Counted from the first letter of the stretch, positions 7,689-15,977 are shown. The stretch: DNA of 16,421 bases from Wohlfahrtiimonas sp. (GCA_030149965.1 JASLHB010000041.1:1-16421); one strand, 5' to 3'. Notes: generated from the sequence alone by a model not told the origin. Translations and numbers: made by a program.

Positions 7689-9350
7689 ATGCTTGTTGAA
7701 TTAACCATAGAAAACTTAGCAATTATTGAAAATTTATCACTAGAATTTGATCGAGGTTTATCCGTCATCAGTGGTGAAACAGGTGCTGGTAAATCGATTA
7801 CTGTCGATGCTTTAAGCTATATTCTTGGCGGAAAAGTCGATCACGGATTGATCAGTCATGATAAAGCACAATGTAATTTAGTTGCGCATTTTGATGTGTC
7901 TGCTATTCCTAAAGCCAAAACTTGGCTACAAGAACAGCTCATTGAATCAGCTGATGGCGAATGTATTATCCGCCGTGTGATTAATAAAGAAGGTCGTTCT
8001 AAGAATTATATCAATGGTCAATCAATGCCATTACATGCGCTTAAAAGCTTGGGTGAAATGCTGATTGATATTCACGGTCAACATGCACACCAATCCTTAG
8101 TAAAAGATGGACATCAGCGCGAACTATTGGATCAATATGCAGAATCAGACCCAGAATTAGCTGAAATTCAAGGTTTATCTAAAGAAATTCGTAAACGTAC
8201 TGAACAATTGAATCAATTGAGAAATCAAGATGATTCAATGCGTGAACATGTTGATTTTCTGAATTTTCAACTGCAAGAGTTTAAAAATGTTGCCCCAAAA
8301 GAAGGCGAATGGGAAAAAATTGTAGAACAACACAATGAAGCAAGTCATGCAGAAGAATACCAAGAAGGCATTCAAAAATGCTTAAATTATCTGAATAATG
8401 ATCGCGGCGTATTAACCCAATTGAATCGCATTGGTCAGCAATTATCTGCCCTCGCTAAATTGGATGCTCGCTTCAAAAGCTATGCTGACATGATCAATGA
8501 AGCAGATATTCTATGCTCTGAAGTTACTAATGATTTGAATCGCATGGATAGTGCTGAGGTGGATGAAAAAACATTATTGCATTTAGAAACTCGAATGAGA
8601 GAATTGAATGATTTAGCACGTAAACATCGCGTTGAACCTGAAGAGTTAATCACTAAACAGCAAGACATCGAGACAGAAATTGCTTCACAGTTTTTATCCG
8701 ATGAAGCCATTGAAGATTTAGAAAATGAGCTTCAACTCTATCAATCAAAATGGCAAAAAATTGCAAATAAAATCACCCAAAAACGTGAAAAATCCATTAT
8801 TTTGTTGAATGATCAAATCACGAAAGCCATGCAGGGTTTATCTATGACCGGTGGCGCTTTTGATATTCGTTTGAATCCTGAAAAAGGCTTTGGTGCAAAC
8901 GGTCAAGAAAATGTGGAATTCCACGTTCGATCAAATCCTGGCATGCCATTTTATCCGTTAGGTAAAGTTGCTTCAGGTGGTGAATTGGCGAGAATCAGCT
9001 TAGCTATTTCTGTGATATTAAGCATGAAATCATCATTACCTACATTGATCTTTGATGAAGTGGATACTGGCGTTGGCGGTGCGGTTGCTGAGATGATCGG
9101 CAAACATTTACAGGAATTAAGTGAAGGCAGACAAGTATTTTGTGTCACGCATTTACCACAAGTGGCAAGTTTCGGACATCATCACTTTGCTGTGGCAAAA
9201 GCTAAATCAGAGAATCATACTGAAACAACCATCAAAGAATTGTCACACGAAGAACGAGTACAAGAGATTGCCAGAATGCTGGGCGGTGTTAAATTAACAG
9301 AAGCTACATTTAATCATGCCCGAGAAATGCTTGCAGCCAGCCATTCATAA
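7689..9350 (+). CDS. recN: DNA repair ATPase RecN
   Basis: RecN is an SMC-like ATPase that helps repair double-strand breaks, probably by bringing DNA ends together with RecA. The 553-residue product matches the E. coli length. The N-terminal Walker A GETGAGKS is at 29-36, the middle (about 155-380) is a charged coiled-coil region rich in E, Q and K, the ABC signature ASGGELARIS lies near 426, and Walker B LIFDEVDTG lies near 452. AAAGG at 7675-7679 is the ribosome binding site, 9 nt before the ATG. The stop codon shares a base with the start of the next gene (TAATG), so the two are translationally coupled. Confidence 0.97.
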   Translation: MLVELTIENLAIIENLSLEFDRGLSVISGETGAGKSITVDALSYILGGKVDHGLISHDKAQCNLVAHFDVSAIPKAKTWLQEQLIESADGECIIRRVINKEGRSKNYINGQSMPLHALKSLGEMLIDIHGQHAHQSLVKDGHQRELLDQYAESDPELAEIQGLSKEIRKRTEQLNQLRNQDDSMREHVDFLNFQLQEFKNVAPKEGEWEKIVEQHNEASHAEEYQEGIQKCLNYLNNDRGVLTQLNRIGQQLSALAKLDARFKSYADMINEADILCSEVTNDLNRMDSAEVDEKTLLHLETRMRELNDLARKHRVEPEELITKQQDIETEIASQFLSDEAIEDLENELQLYQSKWQKIANKITQKREKSIILLNDQITKAMQGLSMTGGAFDIRLNPEKGFGANGQENVEFHVRSNPGMPFYPLGKVASGGELARISLAISVILSMKSSLPTLIFDEVDTGVGGAVAEMIGKHLQELSEGRQVFCVTHLPQVASFGHHHFAVAKAKSENHTETTIKELSHEERVQEIARMLGGVKLTEATFNHAREMLAASHS

Positions 9351-10039
9351 TGAAAAAAGTAATTAAATGGCTCAGTTACATTATTGTATTCATAATGATT
9401 ATTGGTGGTATTGGCACCGCGATTTTTTATAAAGATCGTTTGTGGTTGATCACCAAATACTTTGAACGTGGCACAGAATTACCATCAGATTCAATGCCAC
9501 CAAAAAGCACAATTTCATTAGAAAATCGTGCTAAAGAAGCTTATGAATATGCCAAAGCTCATGATATGGATTTGGAGCATGCTGTATTGATCGATTTTTC
9601 CCGCCATTCAGGAAAAAATCGCTTTTTTGTGTGGAATTTTAAAGAGAATAAGCCAGAGATTGAAAGCTTAGTAGCTCACGGTTATGGCAATACAGGCTTT
9701 GAAAGCACTAATCAAGACATTGTATTCAGTAATCAACCCAATAGCTATGCTTCTTCTTTAGGCAAATATCAGTTAGGTGCGCGCTCTTATAGTAAATGGG
9801 GCATCAATGTTCATTACAAAATGCATGGCTTAGAATCCACCAATAGCAATGCGTTTAATCGTTACATTGTATTGCATTCTTATAAAGCCGTTCCTGATGA
9901 AGAAACTTATCCAAGTTATTTGCCAATGGGCTTCAGCCAAGGTTGCCCTGTGGTCGATAATGAAACCATGCATAAAGTGGATAAGCTTCTCCAAACAAAG
10001 AAAAAACCTGTGTTACTTTGGATTTATTATTTAAAATAA
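9350..10039 (+). CDS. Murein L,D-transpeptidase catalytic-domain family protein
   Basis: A 229-residue envelope protein with an N-terminal membrane anchor (about residues 6-27) and an extracytoplasmic domain resembling the YkuD_2-type L,D-transpeptidase catalytic family. Such enzymes form or remodel 3-3 cross-links or anchor proteins to peptidoglycan through a catalytic cysteine. Visible landmarks are RFFVWNF (91-97), LVAHGYG (107-113), FSN...SSLGKYQLG (126-143), a conserved H176 (IVLHSY) and the SQGCP motif with the putative catalytic C199. No canonical YkuD spacing (HGxx...SHGC) is present; the SxGCP form fits the YkuD_2 group. Its start overlaps the recN stop by one base, so it is probably made from the recN transcript. 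Substrate and cell-wall role are inferred only from the family. Confidence 0.8.
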   Translation: MKKVIKWLSYIIVFIMIIGGIGTAIFYKDRLWLITKYFERGTELPSDSMPPKSTISLENRAKEAYEYAKAHDMDLEHAVLIDFSRHSGKNRFFVWNFKENKPEIESLVAHGYGNTGFESTNQDIVFSNQPNSYASSLGKYQLGARSYSKWGINVHYKMHGLESTNSNAFNRYIVLHSYKAVPDEETYPSYLPMGFSQGCPVVDNETMHKVDKLLQTKKKPVLLWIYYLK

Positions 10040-10145
10040 TCATTAAACCTTGACCAAGCGCAACTTCTGAATCAGGATCCTATTCAATATAGGCTTCATA
10101 CTTTATTTATTGATCTTTATTAATATTTCTAAAACAAAATTAACA

Positions 10146-10151
10146 TAAAAT
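10146..10151 (+). promoter_or_regulatory. Possible -10 element for satP
   Basis: TAAAAT lies 35 nt upstream of the satP start in a 146-nt, very AT-rich gap. There is no convincing -35 hexamer. The same gap holds a small 5-bp inverted repeat, CCTAT (10079-10083) with ATAGG (10089-10093), too short to be read as a terminator for the preceding gene. Confidence 0.3.
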
Positions 10152-10185
10152 ATTCGCCGATCTAAATCATTGGGAATATAACGTA

Positions 10186-10749
10186 ATGCCTAGCAATAAA
10201 TTAGCAAATCCTGGACCGCTTGGATTAATGGGATTTGGGATGACAACCATCTTATTAAATATACACAATGCAGGATTCTTTCCTGTCACAACTGCCATTG
10301 TTGCAATGGGGTTATTTTTTGGCGGGTTAGCACAAGTGATTGCTGGCTTACTAGAATTTAAAAAAGGCAATACATTTGGTACAACCGCATTTACATCTTA
10401 TGGATTCTTTTGGATGACATTAGTGGCCATTTGGTATTTACCTGCATCGCCAGCCACAGCACCAACAGACCAATCATTTTTTGGTATTTATTTATTATTA
10501 TGGGGAATTTTTACATTGTTCATGCTTGTTGGCACGCTTAAAGCAAATAGAGCCTTACAATTTGTATTTGCAAGCCTAACAGCCCTATTCTTTTTATTAG
10601 CGATTGGGAATATTGCAGGAAACAGCACAATTTTAGTCATTGCAGGTTATGTTGGTATCATCTGTGGCTCAAGTGCTTTTTATCTTGCTATGGCTGAAGT
10701 CATCAATGAACAACTTGGCACAGAAGCATTACCTATTTTCTCATGCTAA
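10186..10749 (+). CDS. satP: Acetate/succinate uptake transporter SatP (YaaH, GPR1/FUN34 family)
   Basis: SatP is an inner-membrane carrier that takes up acetate and succinate with protons. The 187-residue product is almost the same length as the E. coli protein and keeps long identical blocks, including LGLMGFGMTTILLN (residues 11-24), KKGNTFG near 58, TAFTSYGFFW and LLAIGNIAGN. About six hydrophobic helices are visible. The family signature NPAPLGL near the N-terminus reads NPGPLGL here, a conservative change. The ribosome binding site is weak (GGGAA at 10172-10176). Its TAA overlaps the stop codon of a convergent small ORF, and no terminator is visible directly after it. Confidence 0.95.
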   Translation: MPSNKLANPGPLGLMGFGMTTILLNIHNAGFFPVTTAIVAMGLFFGGLAQVIAGLLEFKKGNTFGTTAFTSYGFFWMTLVAIWYLPASPATAPTDQSFFGIYLLLWGIFTLFMLVGTLKANRALQFVFASLTALFFLLAIGNIAGNSTILVIAGYVGIICGSSAFYLAMAEVINEQLGTEALPIFSC

Positions 10750-10934
10750 TTCATTAACCCTAATGCAATAATGACAACAGGTGGAATTGCCATCACGATT
10801 GTTGGGAAAACCATACCTTTTTTGTATGAACTACCACGCTCAACTGAATATTTTCCACCTTGTTTAATCACAGTCACAGATGCAAAACCATATAAAACGG
10901 CAGCAATTGTGCCAATCAAATAATACAACCACAT
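10746..10934 (-). CDS. Small two-helix membrane protein of unknown function (62 aa)
   Basis: I do not recognise this protein. Two hydrophobic segments (about residues 2-22 and 41-61) are joined by a polar, basic loop containing KQGGKYSVERGSSYKKG, so a small inner-membrane hairpin protein is likely. A strong ribosome binding site AAGGAG (10944-10949 on the complement) sits 9 nt before the ATG, which argues that it is translated. It lies downstream of guaA on the same strand, but a hairpin with a T-run ends just before the ribosome binding site, so expression would need read-through or a promoter within that short stretch. Its TAG overlaps the satP stop codon tail to tail. A chance ORF is possible but less likely given the ribosome binding site and membrane-like composition. 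Confidence 0.65.
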   Translation of the reverse strand: MWLYYLIGTIAAVLYGFASVTVIKQGGKYSVERGSSYKKGMVFPTIVMAIPPVVIIALGLMN

Positions 10935-10952
10935 AACAACTCTCTCCTTAAT

Positions 10953-10989
10953 AAAAAAACCATTGGCAGAATTTCACAAACCAATGGTT
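10953..10989 (-). terminator. Intrinsic terminator downstream of guaA
   Basis: Read on the minus strand, a 9-bp stem AACCATTGG / CCAATGGTT (10981-10989 and 10958-10966) with a 14-nt loop is followed by a run of seven Ts (complement of 10953-10959, partly shared with the stem). It begins 34 nt after the guaA stop codon. It ends only a few bases before the ribosome binding site of the small membrane-protein ORF. Confidence 0.8.
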
Positions 10990-11022
10990 CTTGTGTTACT
11001 TATTGAGCCTTAGCTCATGAAA

Positions 11023-12552
11023 TTATTCCCACTCAACAGTTGCAGGTGGCTTACTTGTAATGTCATAAACAATACGGTTAACGTGTTTAACTTCGTTCAC
11101 TAAACGCACAGAGATTTTTTGTAAAACATCCCACGGAATGCGGGCAAAGTCAGCTGTCATACCATCCACAGATGTGATCGCACGAATCGCTAATGTATAA
11201 TCATAAGTACGAGTATCACCCATTACGCCAACGCTTTTTAAGCCTGTCAATACTGTGAAATACTGCCAAATATCACGATCTAAACCTGCTTTTGCAATTT
11301 CTTCACGTAAAATCAAATCACTATCACGCACGATTTCTAATTTCTCTTCAGTGATATCACCCAAGATACGAATCGCTAAACCTGGACCTGGGAATGGTTG
11401 GCGCCATACTAAATGTGCTGGCATGCCCAATTCTTCACCCAATAAACGTACTTCGTCTTTGAATAAAGTATTCACAGGTTCAATCAATTTGAACTTCATA
11501 TCTTCTGGCAAACCACCCACATTGTGGTGAGATTTGATTGTTTGTGCTGTTGCTGTACCTGATTCAATGATGTCAGTATACAAAGTACCTTGCGCCAAGA
11601 AATCAATATCTTTTAACTTTTCTGATTCTTCATCAAAGAGATAAATGAATTCATTACCAATGATCTTACGCTTAGTTTCAGGATCAGAAACGCCAGCTAA
11701 TTTCGTCAAGAAGCGCTCTTTTGCATCCACTTTAATGATGTTTAAGCCGAATTTACCGCTTAAATTGTTCATCACTTCTTCTGCTTCATTCTTACGAAGC
11801 ATGCCGTGATCTACGAATACACATGTGAGTTGATCGCCAATTGCTTTTTGTAACAATACCCCCACAACGCTCGAATCCACGCCGCCAGATAATGCGAGCA
11901 ATACTTTTTTATCACCCACTTGTTCACGGATTGCTTTCACTTGTTGATCGATGAAGTTTTCCATCTTCCAATCGCCAACACAGCCACAGATTTTCAATGT
12001 GAAGTTTTTCAATAAATCAAAACCTCTTTCAGAATGCTGAACTTCTGGATGGCACTGAACGCCAAACCATTTCTTATCTGCATTTTCCATCGCTGCAATT
12101 GGGCAATCTGCACTTGTTGCAATCGCTTCAAAGCCTTCAGGCACTTGCGTTACTAAATCGCCGTGACTCATCCAAACTGTATGTTCTTCTGGTAAACCAG
12201 CCAATAATAATGCATTTGGTTTTGTATGTTTGAATACTGCTTTACCATATTCACTGTGATCTGCTTTAGATACAACGCCACCAAAAGCATGTGACATCAA
12301 CTGCATACCGTAGCAAATACCTAAAACTGGAATACCTAAATTGAAGATTTCCATATCAATTTTGAAAGCATTTTCTTCATAAACGCTGTTAGGACCACCA
12401 GATAAAATAATACCTGAAGGTGCCATTTTCTTAATTTCCTCTGCAGTTGTTGTATGAGGAATGAGTTCGGAAAACACACCAATTTCGCGGATACGGCGCG
12501 CGATCAACTGATTGTATTGACTACCGAAATCTAAAACGACTATATTTTCCAT
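11023..12552 (-). CDS. guaA: GMP synthase (glutamine-hydrolysing)
   Basis: GuaA converts XMP to GMP using ATP and ammonia from glutamine, the last step of guanine nucleotide synthesis in the cytosol. The 509-residue protein has an N-terminal class I glutamine amidotransferase domain with the triad C80 (GICYGMQ), H168 and E170 (QCHPE). The ATP pyrophosphatase domain follows, with PP-loop SGGVDSS at 222-228, and a C-terminal dimerisation domain ends in KPPATVEWE. All catalytic motifs are intact. AAGGAA (12558-12563 on the complement) is the ribosome binding site. It is transcribed away from metC and is not next to guaB here. Confidence 0.98.
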   Translation of the reverse strand: MENIVVLDFGSQYNQLIARRIREIGVFSELIPHTTTAEEIKKMAPSGIILSGGPNSVYEENAFKIDMEIFNLGIPVLGICYGMQLMSHAFGGVVSKADHSEYGKAVFKHTKPNALLLAGLPEEHTVWMSHGDLVTQVPEGFEAIATSADCPIAAMENADKKWFGVQCHPEVQHSERGFDLLKNFTLKICGCVGDWKMENFIDQQVKAIREQVGDKKVLLALSGGVDSSVVGVLLQKAIGDQLTCVFVDHGMLRKNEAEEVMNNLSGKFGLNIIKVDAKERFLTKLAGVSDPETKRKIIGNEFIYLFDEESEKLKDIDFLAQGTLYTDIIESGTATAQTIKSHHNVGGLPEDMKFKLIEPVNTLFKDEVRLLGEELGMPAHLVWRQPFPGPGLAIRILGDITEEKLEIVRDSDLILREEIAKAGLDRDIWQYFTVLTGLKSVGVMGDTRTYDYTLAIRAITSVDGMTADFARIPWDVLQKISVRLVNEVKHVNRIVYDITSKPPATVEWE

Positions 12553-12585
12553 CGTGGTTCCTTAAATTATGCCTGCAAAGACTTT

Positions 12586-12615
12586 ATTATATTACAAAAT
12601 ATTGCATATCCCCAA
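12586..12615 (-). promoter_or_regulatory. Probable guaA promoter
   Basis: On the minus strand TATAAT (complement of 12586-12591) is preceded at 18 nt by TTGGGG (complement of 12610-12615), a perfect -10 with a half-matching -35. The -10 lies 33 nt upstream of the guaA start codon. Confidence 0.5.
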
Positions 12616-12646
12616 TATATTTCAACTGTTCCCCTATTGCACTATC

Positions 12647-12673
12647 TATAACATATAAAAAATATATGTTATA
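12647..12673. repeat. Perfect palindrome in the guaA-metC intergenic region
   Basis: Arms TATAACATATA (12647-12657) and TATATGTTATA (12663-12673) are perfect inverted copies of 11 bp around an AAAAA centre. The centre is about 46 nt upstream of the metC -10 element and about 70 nt upstream of the guaA -10. The size and symmetry suit an operator for a dimeric regulator. It does not resemble the MetJ box (AGACGTCT). AT-rich composition makes chance symmetry somewhat easier. Confidence 0.5.
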
Positions 12674-12702
12674 TTTTAAATATACGATTTCTAATATAAT
12701 TT

Positions 12703-12711
12703 TGCTATAGT
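12703..12711 (+). promoter_or_regulatory. Extended -10 promoter for metC
   Basis: TGCTATAGT is an extended -10 element (TGn plus TATAGT, 5 of 6 matches), 33 nt upstream of the metC start. No clear -35 is visible, as is common for extended -10 promoters. A second perfect TATAAT lies at 12695-12700. Confidence 0.5.
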
Positions 12712-12744
12712 GAAGATCGCCCACATAACACTGAGGAAATCACC

Positions 12745-13920
12745 ATGAACCAATCTAGCACCACTAAATTTTCAACAGAAACAAAGCTTTCACAATTAGG
12801 TCGAGATCCTTCCAAACAAATGGGCTTTGTGAATGGCCCTGTTTATCGTGGCTCTACAGTTGTTTATCCAACATTGGATGATTTGGATCATCGTCGATCT
12901 ACTTTTACTTATGGTACAGCAGGCACACCAACCATTCGCGATTTAGAAACTGCTTGGACAACATTAACAGGCGGTGCAGGTACAGTTTTATCACCATCAG
13001 GCTTAGGTTCAGTTGCATTGGCCTTATTAACCACATTAAAAGCTGGTGATCATTTATTGATGCCAGATTCTGTCTATTCACCAAGCCGTACATTTTGCGA
13101 TCAATTCTTAAAGAAAATGAATGTGGCAACCACATACTATGATCCTATGATTGGTGAAAATATCCGCTCATTCATTAAAGAGAACACAACTGTATTATTC
13201 CTAGAATCTCCCGGCTCTCAAACTTTTGAAGTGCAAGATATTCCTGCTCTAACGAAAATTGCAAAAGAACATAGCATCGCAACCATCATTGATAATACAT
13301 GGGCAACGCCATTGTTCTTCGATGCACATAAACATGGCTGTGATCTTTCCATTGAAGCAGGTACAAAATATTTAGGTGGGCATTCTGATCTATTACTTGG
13401 CATGATTTCAGCAAATGAAAAATGGTGGCAACCACTTCGCGCAACTTATGATCTCTTTGCAATGTTGCCGGGTGCTGAAGATTGCTTCTTAGCACTCCGT
13501 GGATTACGTACATTGCACATTCGTTTAAAAGAAGCGGAACAACGTGCTTTAGATATTGCTCAATGGTTACAAACTCAGCCAGAAGTTGCCAAAGTATTAC
13601 ATCCTGCTCTACCTGATTGCCCGGGCCATGAAATTTGGAAACGCGATTTCACAGGAAGTTCAGGTTTATTCTCCATTATTTTGAAATCTGAAATTGCGCG
13701 ATCAAAATTGGCGAATATGCTAGATCACATGGAATTATTCTCTATGGGCTTTTCATGGGGAGGATTTGAAAGTTTAATTACGCCTTTCGATTGCCAAAGC
13801 TATCGTACTGCAACAACATGGAATCCGAATGGAATAGCGCTTCGATTACAAATTGGCTTAGAAGGCGTAGAAGATTTAAAAGCAGATTTACGCGCAGGAT
13901 TTGATCGCCTACATCAATAA
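12745..13920 (+). CDS. metC: Cystathionine beta-lyase
   Basis: A 391-residue PLP enzyme of the Cys/Met metabolism family. MetC cleaves cystathionine to homocysteine, pyruvate and ammonia in methionine synthesis. The PLP lysine is K208 within EAGTKYLGGHSD (204-215); D183 in IIDNTW contacts the pyridine ring; Y56 and R-containing segments near the N-terminus and Y111 (DSVYSP) match family active-site tyrosines. The ESPGSQTFEVQD stretch (154-165) and SWGGFES near the C-terminus fit the MetC branch rather than MetB or MegL. GAGGAA at 12733-12738 is the ribosome binding site. The gene stands alone, divergent from guaA. Confidence 0.93.
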   Translation: MNQSSTTKFSTETKLSQLGRDPSKQMGFVNGPVYRGSTVVYPTLDDLDHRRSTFTYGTAGTPTIRDLETAWTTLTGGAGTVLSPSGLGSVALALLTTLKAGDHLLMPDSVYSPSRTFCDQFLKKMNVATTYYDPMIGENIRSFIKENTTVLFLESPGSQTFEVQDIPALTKIAKEHSIATIIDNTWATPLFFDAHKHGCDLSIEAGTKYLGGHSDLLLGMISANEKWWQPLRATYDLFAMLPGAEDCFLALRGLRTLHIRLKEAEQRALDIAQWLQTQPEVAKVLHPALPDCPGHEIWKRDFTGSSGLFSIILKSEIARSKLANMLDHMELFSMGFSWGGFESLITPFDCQSYRTATTWNPNGIALRLQIGLEGVEDLKADLRAGFDRLHQ

Positions 13921-14016
13921 TATAATTATTTTTGTGATGCTTTTATTTTTTCTGAAAAAGTTCCAATTAAATATTATCATTCATGAATTTACTACCCAAA
14001 ATACTCACGGAATTTT

Positions 14017-14472
14017 ATGAAGAAATTATATTTAATTGCCATCAGCTTGGTTATGTTTGTGATTGCAGGTTGTTCGCCAGATAATAAAAAATCGACGATA
14101 GAATTAAGTGCAATTCAAAATATTGCTAATTCATTTGGCCATAACATCAGCATCAAAAGCTATTCAGATGCTTATAATCTCATGTCACCTCAATATAAAA
14201 GTTATCATGCTGAAAATGATTTCTCTTATGAAATTGATCAATGGATTCAAACTTCAGGCATTGACTCAATGAGATATGATTCACTGAATTCATCAGTTGA
14301 TGCAATGACTGATGAATCCAATCAAGTTGGCTGGGCTTATCTAGTTTTTGAGGCTACTTTTAAAGATCAAATTGGCGAATATTATGACGATCATGAAGCA
14401 TTATCTATTAACATCAATTTAGATAATGGTGATCTTGTCATCAATACTTTTGAATTAGGTCGCGCTGATTAA
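14017..14472 (+). CDS. Short lipoprotein of unknown function
   Basis: I do not recognise the family. The 151-residue product begins with a lipoprotein signal peptide: KK after the start Met, a hydrophobic stretch to residue 17 and a lipobox VIAGC with C19 as the lipidated cysteine. The residue at +2 is Ser, which predicts outer-membrane sorting if Lol rules apply. The mature part is polar and acidic. A segment around residues 40-75 (SYSDAYNLMSPQYKSY) is reminiscent of NTF2-like or DUF4878-type domains, but that is a weak impression. ACGGAA a few bases upstream of the ATG is the ribosome binding site. It ends at a shared terminator facing tyrP. Confidence 0.8.
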   Translation: MKKLYLIAISLVMFVIAGCSPDNKKSTIELSAIQNIANSFGHNISIKSYSDAYNLMSPQYKSYHAENDFSYEIDQWIQTSGIDSMRYDSLNSSVDAMTDESNQVGWAYLVFEATFKDQIGEYYDDHEALSININLDNGDLVINTFELGRAD

Positions 14473-14498
14473 AAAAAGCCTCAGAAATCTGAGGCTTT
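14471..14498. terminator. Bidirectional terminator between the lipoprotein gene and tyrP
   Basis: The stem AAAGCCTCAG (14475-14484) pairs with CTGAGGCTTT (14489-14498) around a 4-nt loop. Read on the minus strand it is followed by a T7 run, so it is a strong terminator for tyrP (stop at 14517). In the plus direction it lies right after the lipoprotein stop codon but has only three Ts. Confidence 0.9.
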
Positions 14499-14516
14499 CA
14501 CTTATAATTCTAAACT

Positions 14517-15731
14517 TTACCCAACAATTTTAGGTAATACATCTACATACGTCGATAATATATAAGCAACAACAATCACTACAGCAAAAACTGTCGCCAA
14601 AATTAATGACAAATTGCCACCGCGTGTATGCTCACCTTCAGGATAAATTTTGCGTGATTTATAAGCCAATGCAACAGGCAAAAATACGCCAATAAAAGCG
14701 AAAATAATGCCCGCAAAAGCAAATGCACTTAAGAAAATTTGTGGATATGTAAAGCCAACAATGATTGGTGGCACAAATGTGATTAAACCAATCGTAATAC
14801 GATCATGACATAAATTAAAGTACATCAATAAATCTTTCACAGCACTTGATAAGCCTAGCGCAACACCAATATATGACGTAATCAAAGCCAACAATGAGAA
14901 AACACGCACAATTTCTCCAATCATCGTGCTGCCTGTTGTTACTTTAAATGCTTCAATCAAGCCATTCAGACTTGGATCTTTATTCAACACATCAATTAAA
15001 ACTGTTTGTTTCAAAACACCATGCGTTGCAAATTGCCATATAACATAAATGATGAAAATACCTGTCGCACCAAAAATACATGACAATTTAACTTTGCGAT
15101 TATCACCATCTAAATATTCATTAATCGTTGGTGTACAAATGTGGAAACCAAATGTCATGAAAAAAACTGGCATGGCAGAAAATAATAATAGATTGTTGGT
15201 TGGTGTTGCCTGTAAATTTTCAAATGAAACTTTATTCAATAACAATGCCAAAATCACTAAGAAAATCAGTACTTTTAAACCAAAAGAAATACGATTGGCA
15301 ACATCAGCAACTGAAATACCAATAGTGATGACAGAACCTAAACCAATGGCAAAAATCAATGACATGATTTTTTGTACCATTTCAGGATTTTCAAAATTCG
15401 GTAAAATGCCCAATAACAGATTACCGCTGCCTGTCACATACGCTGTTAATACTGCGTACATAAAGAATAACAGGACAAAGTTCACAAATAACCGACCTGC
15501 TGCACCAAAATATTGCTCTGCTAAGCTCGCAATCCCAGCATCATTTTTATTGTATTGGTGCACTTCTGCATACAACACTGCAGTGAATGTTAATAAAATC
15601 CACAATAATGTGAGCAATATAAACGTTAATCCAAATCCCATTTGCGCAGATGTTAATGGCATCGCTAGCATGCCAGCACCTACTGCGGTACCTGCAATAA
15701 TCAAGGTACTGCCTAAAACCTTATTCTTCAT
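14517..15731 (-). CDS. tyrP: Aromatic amino acid (tyrosine-type) permease, HAAAP family
   Basis: A 404-residue inner-membrane proton symporter of the hydroxy/aromatic amino acid permease family, with about eleven hydrophobic helices. The N-terminus carries the GTAVGAGMLAMPL motif (14-26) that lines the substrate site in helix 1, and the SAMPVFFMTFGFH and YLDG segments in the middle closely follow TyrP. Mtr (tryptophan) is the main alternative. The length equals that of E. coli TyrP. AAGGTT (complement of 15737-15742) is the ribosome binding site. It is divergent from dadA across a 293-nt gap in which I see no TyrR box (TGTAAA-N6-TTTACA). Confidence 0.85.
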   Translation of the reverse strand: MKNKVLGSTLIIAGTAVGAGMLAMPLTSAQMGFGLTFILLTLLWILLTFTAVLYAEVHQYNKNDAGIASLAEQYFGAAGRLFVNFVLLFFMYAVLTAYVTGSGNLLLGILPNFENPEMVQKIMSLIFAIGLGSVITIGISVADVANRISFGLKVLIFLVILALLLNKVSFENLQATPTNNLLLFSAMPVFFMTFGFHICTPTINEYLDGDNRKVKLSCIFGATGIFIIYVIWQFATHGVLKQTVLIDVLNKDPSLNGLIEAFKVTTGSTMIGEIVRVFSLLALITSYIGVALGLSSAVKDLLMYFNLCHDRITIGLITFVPPIIVGFTYPQIFLSAFAFAGIIFAFIGVFLPVALAYKSRKIYPEGEHTRGGNLSLILATVFAVVIVVAYILSTYVDVLPKIVG

Positions 15732-15971
15732 AATGTAACCTTACTTAATCAATCAAAAACAAATTTATCCCTAAAGTTAAATTAGCTAATGATTTCAATA
15801 TTTTTATTAAAAACTATCACGGGCAATAGAATAACTCAAAACGAGTATCAATATTGTATTTTCCTTTTTCACCATAAAAATTCATGCATAATTTTCACTC
15901 AGCCCAACTTTATAGCAATTAAGATGCAATAAATACTCCAAAACAACTACATTATACCGCTCAATCTCATG

Positions 15972-15977
15972 TATAGT
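15972..15977 (+). promoter_or_regulatory. Probable -10 element for dadA
   Basis: TATAGT (5 of 6 matches) lies 47 nt upstream of the dadA start. No good -35 is seen. The rest of the tyrP-dadA gap (15732-15971) is AT-rich with no convincing long repeat, terminator or small ORF. Confidence 0.4.

Noticed and set aside
11255..11530. Plus-strand open frame inside guaA
   Set aside because: guaA on the other strand is canonical over the whole stretch; this frame shows no family resemblance.
15049..15738. A 229-codon open frame on the plus strand, antisense to tyrP
   Set aside because: It lies entirely opposite the clearly identified permease, has low-complexity composition (many N, K, T, P) typical of the complement of a hydrophobic protein, and no ribosome binding site was evident.
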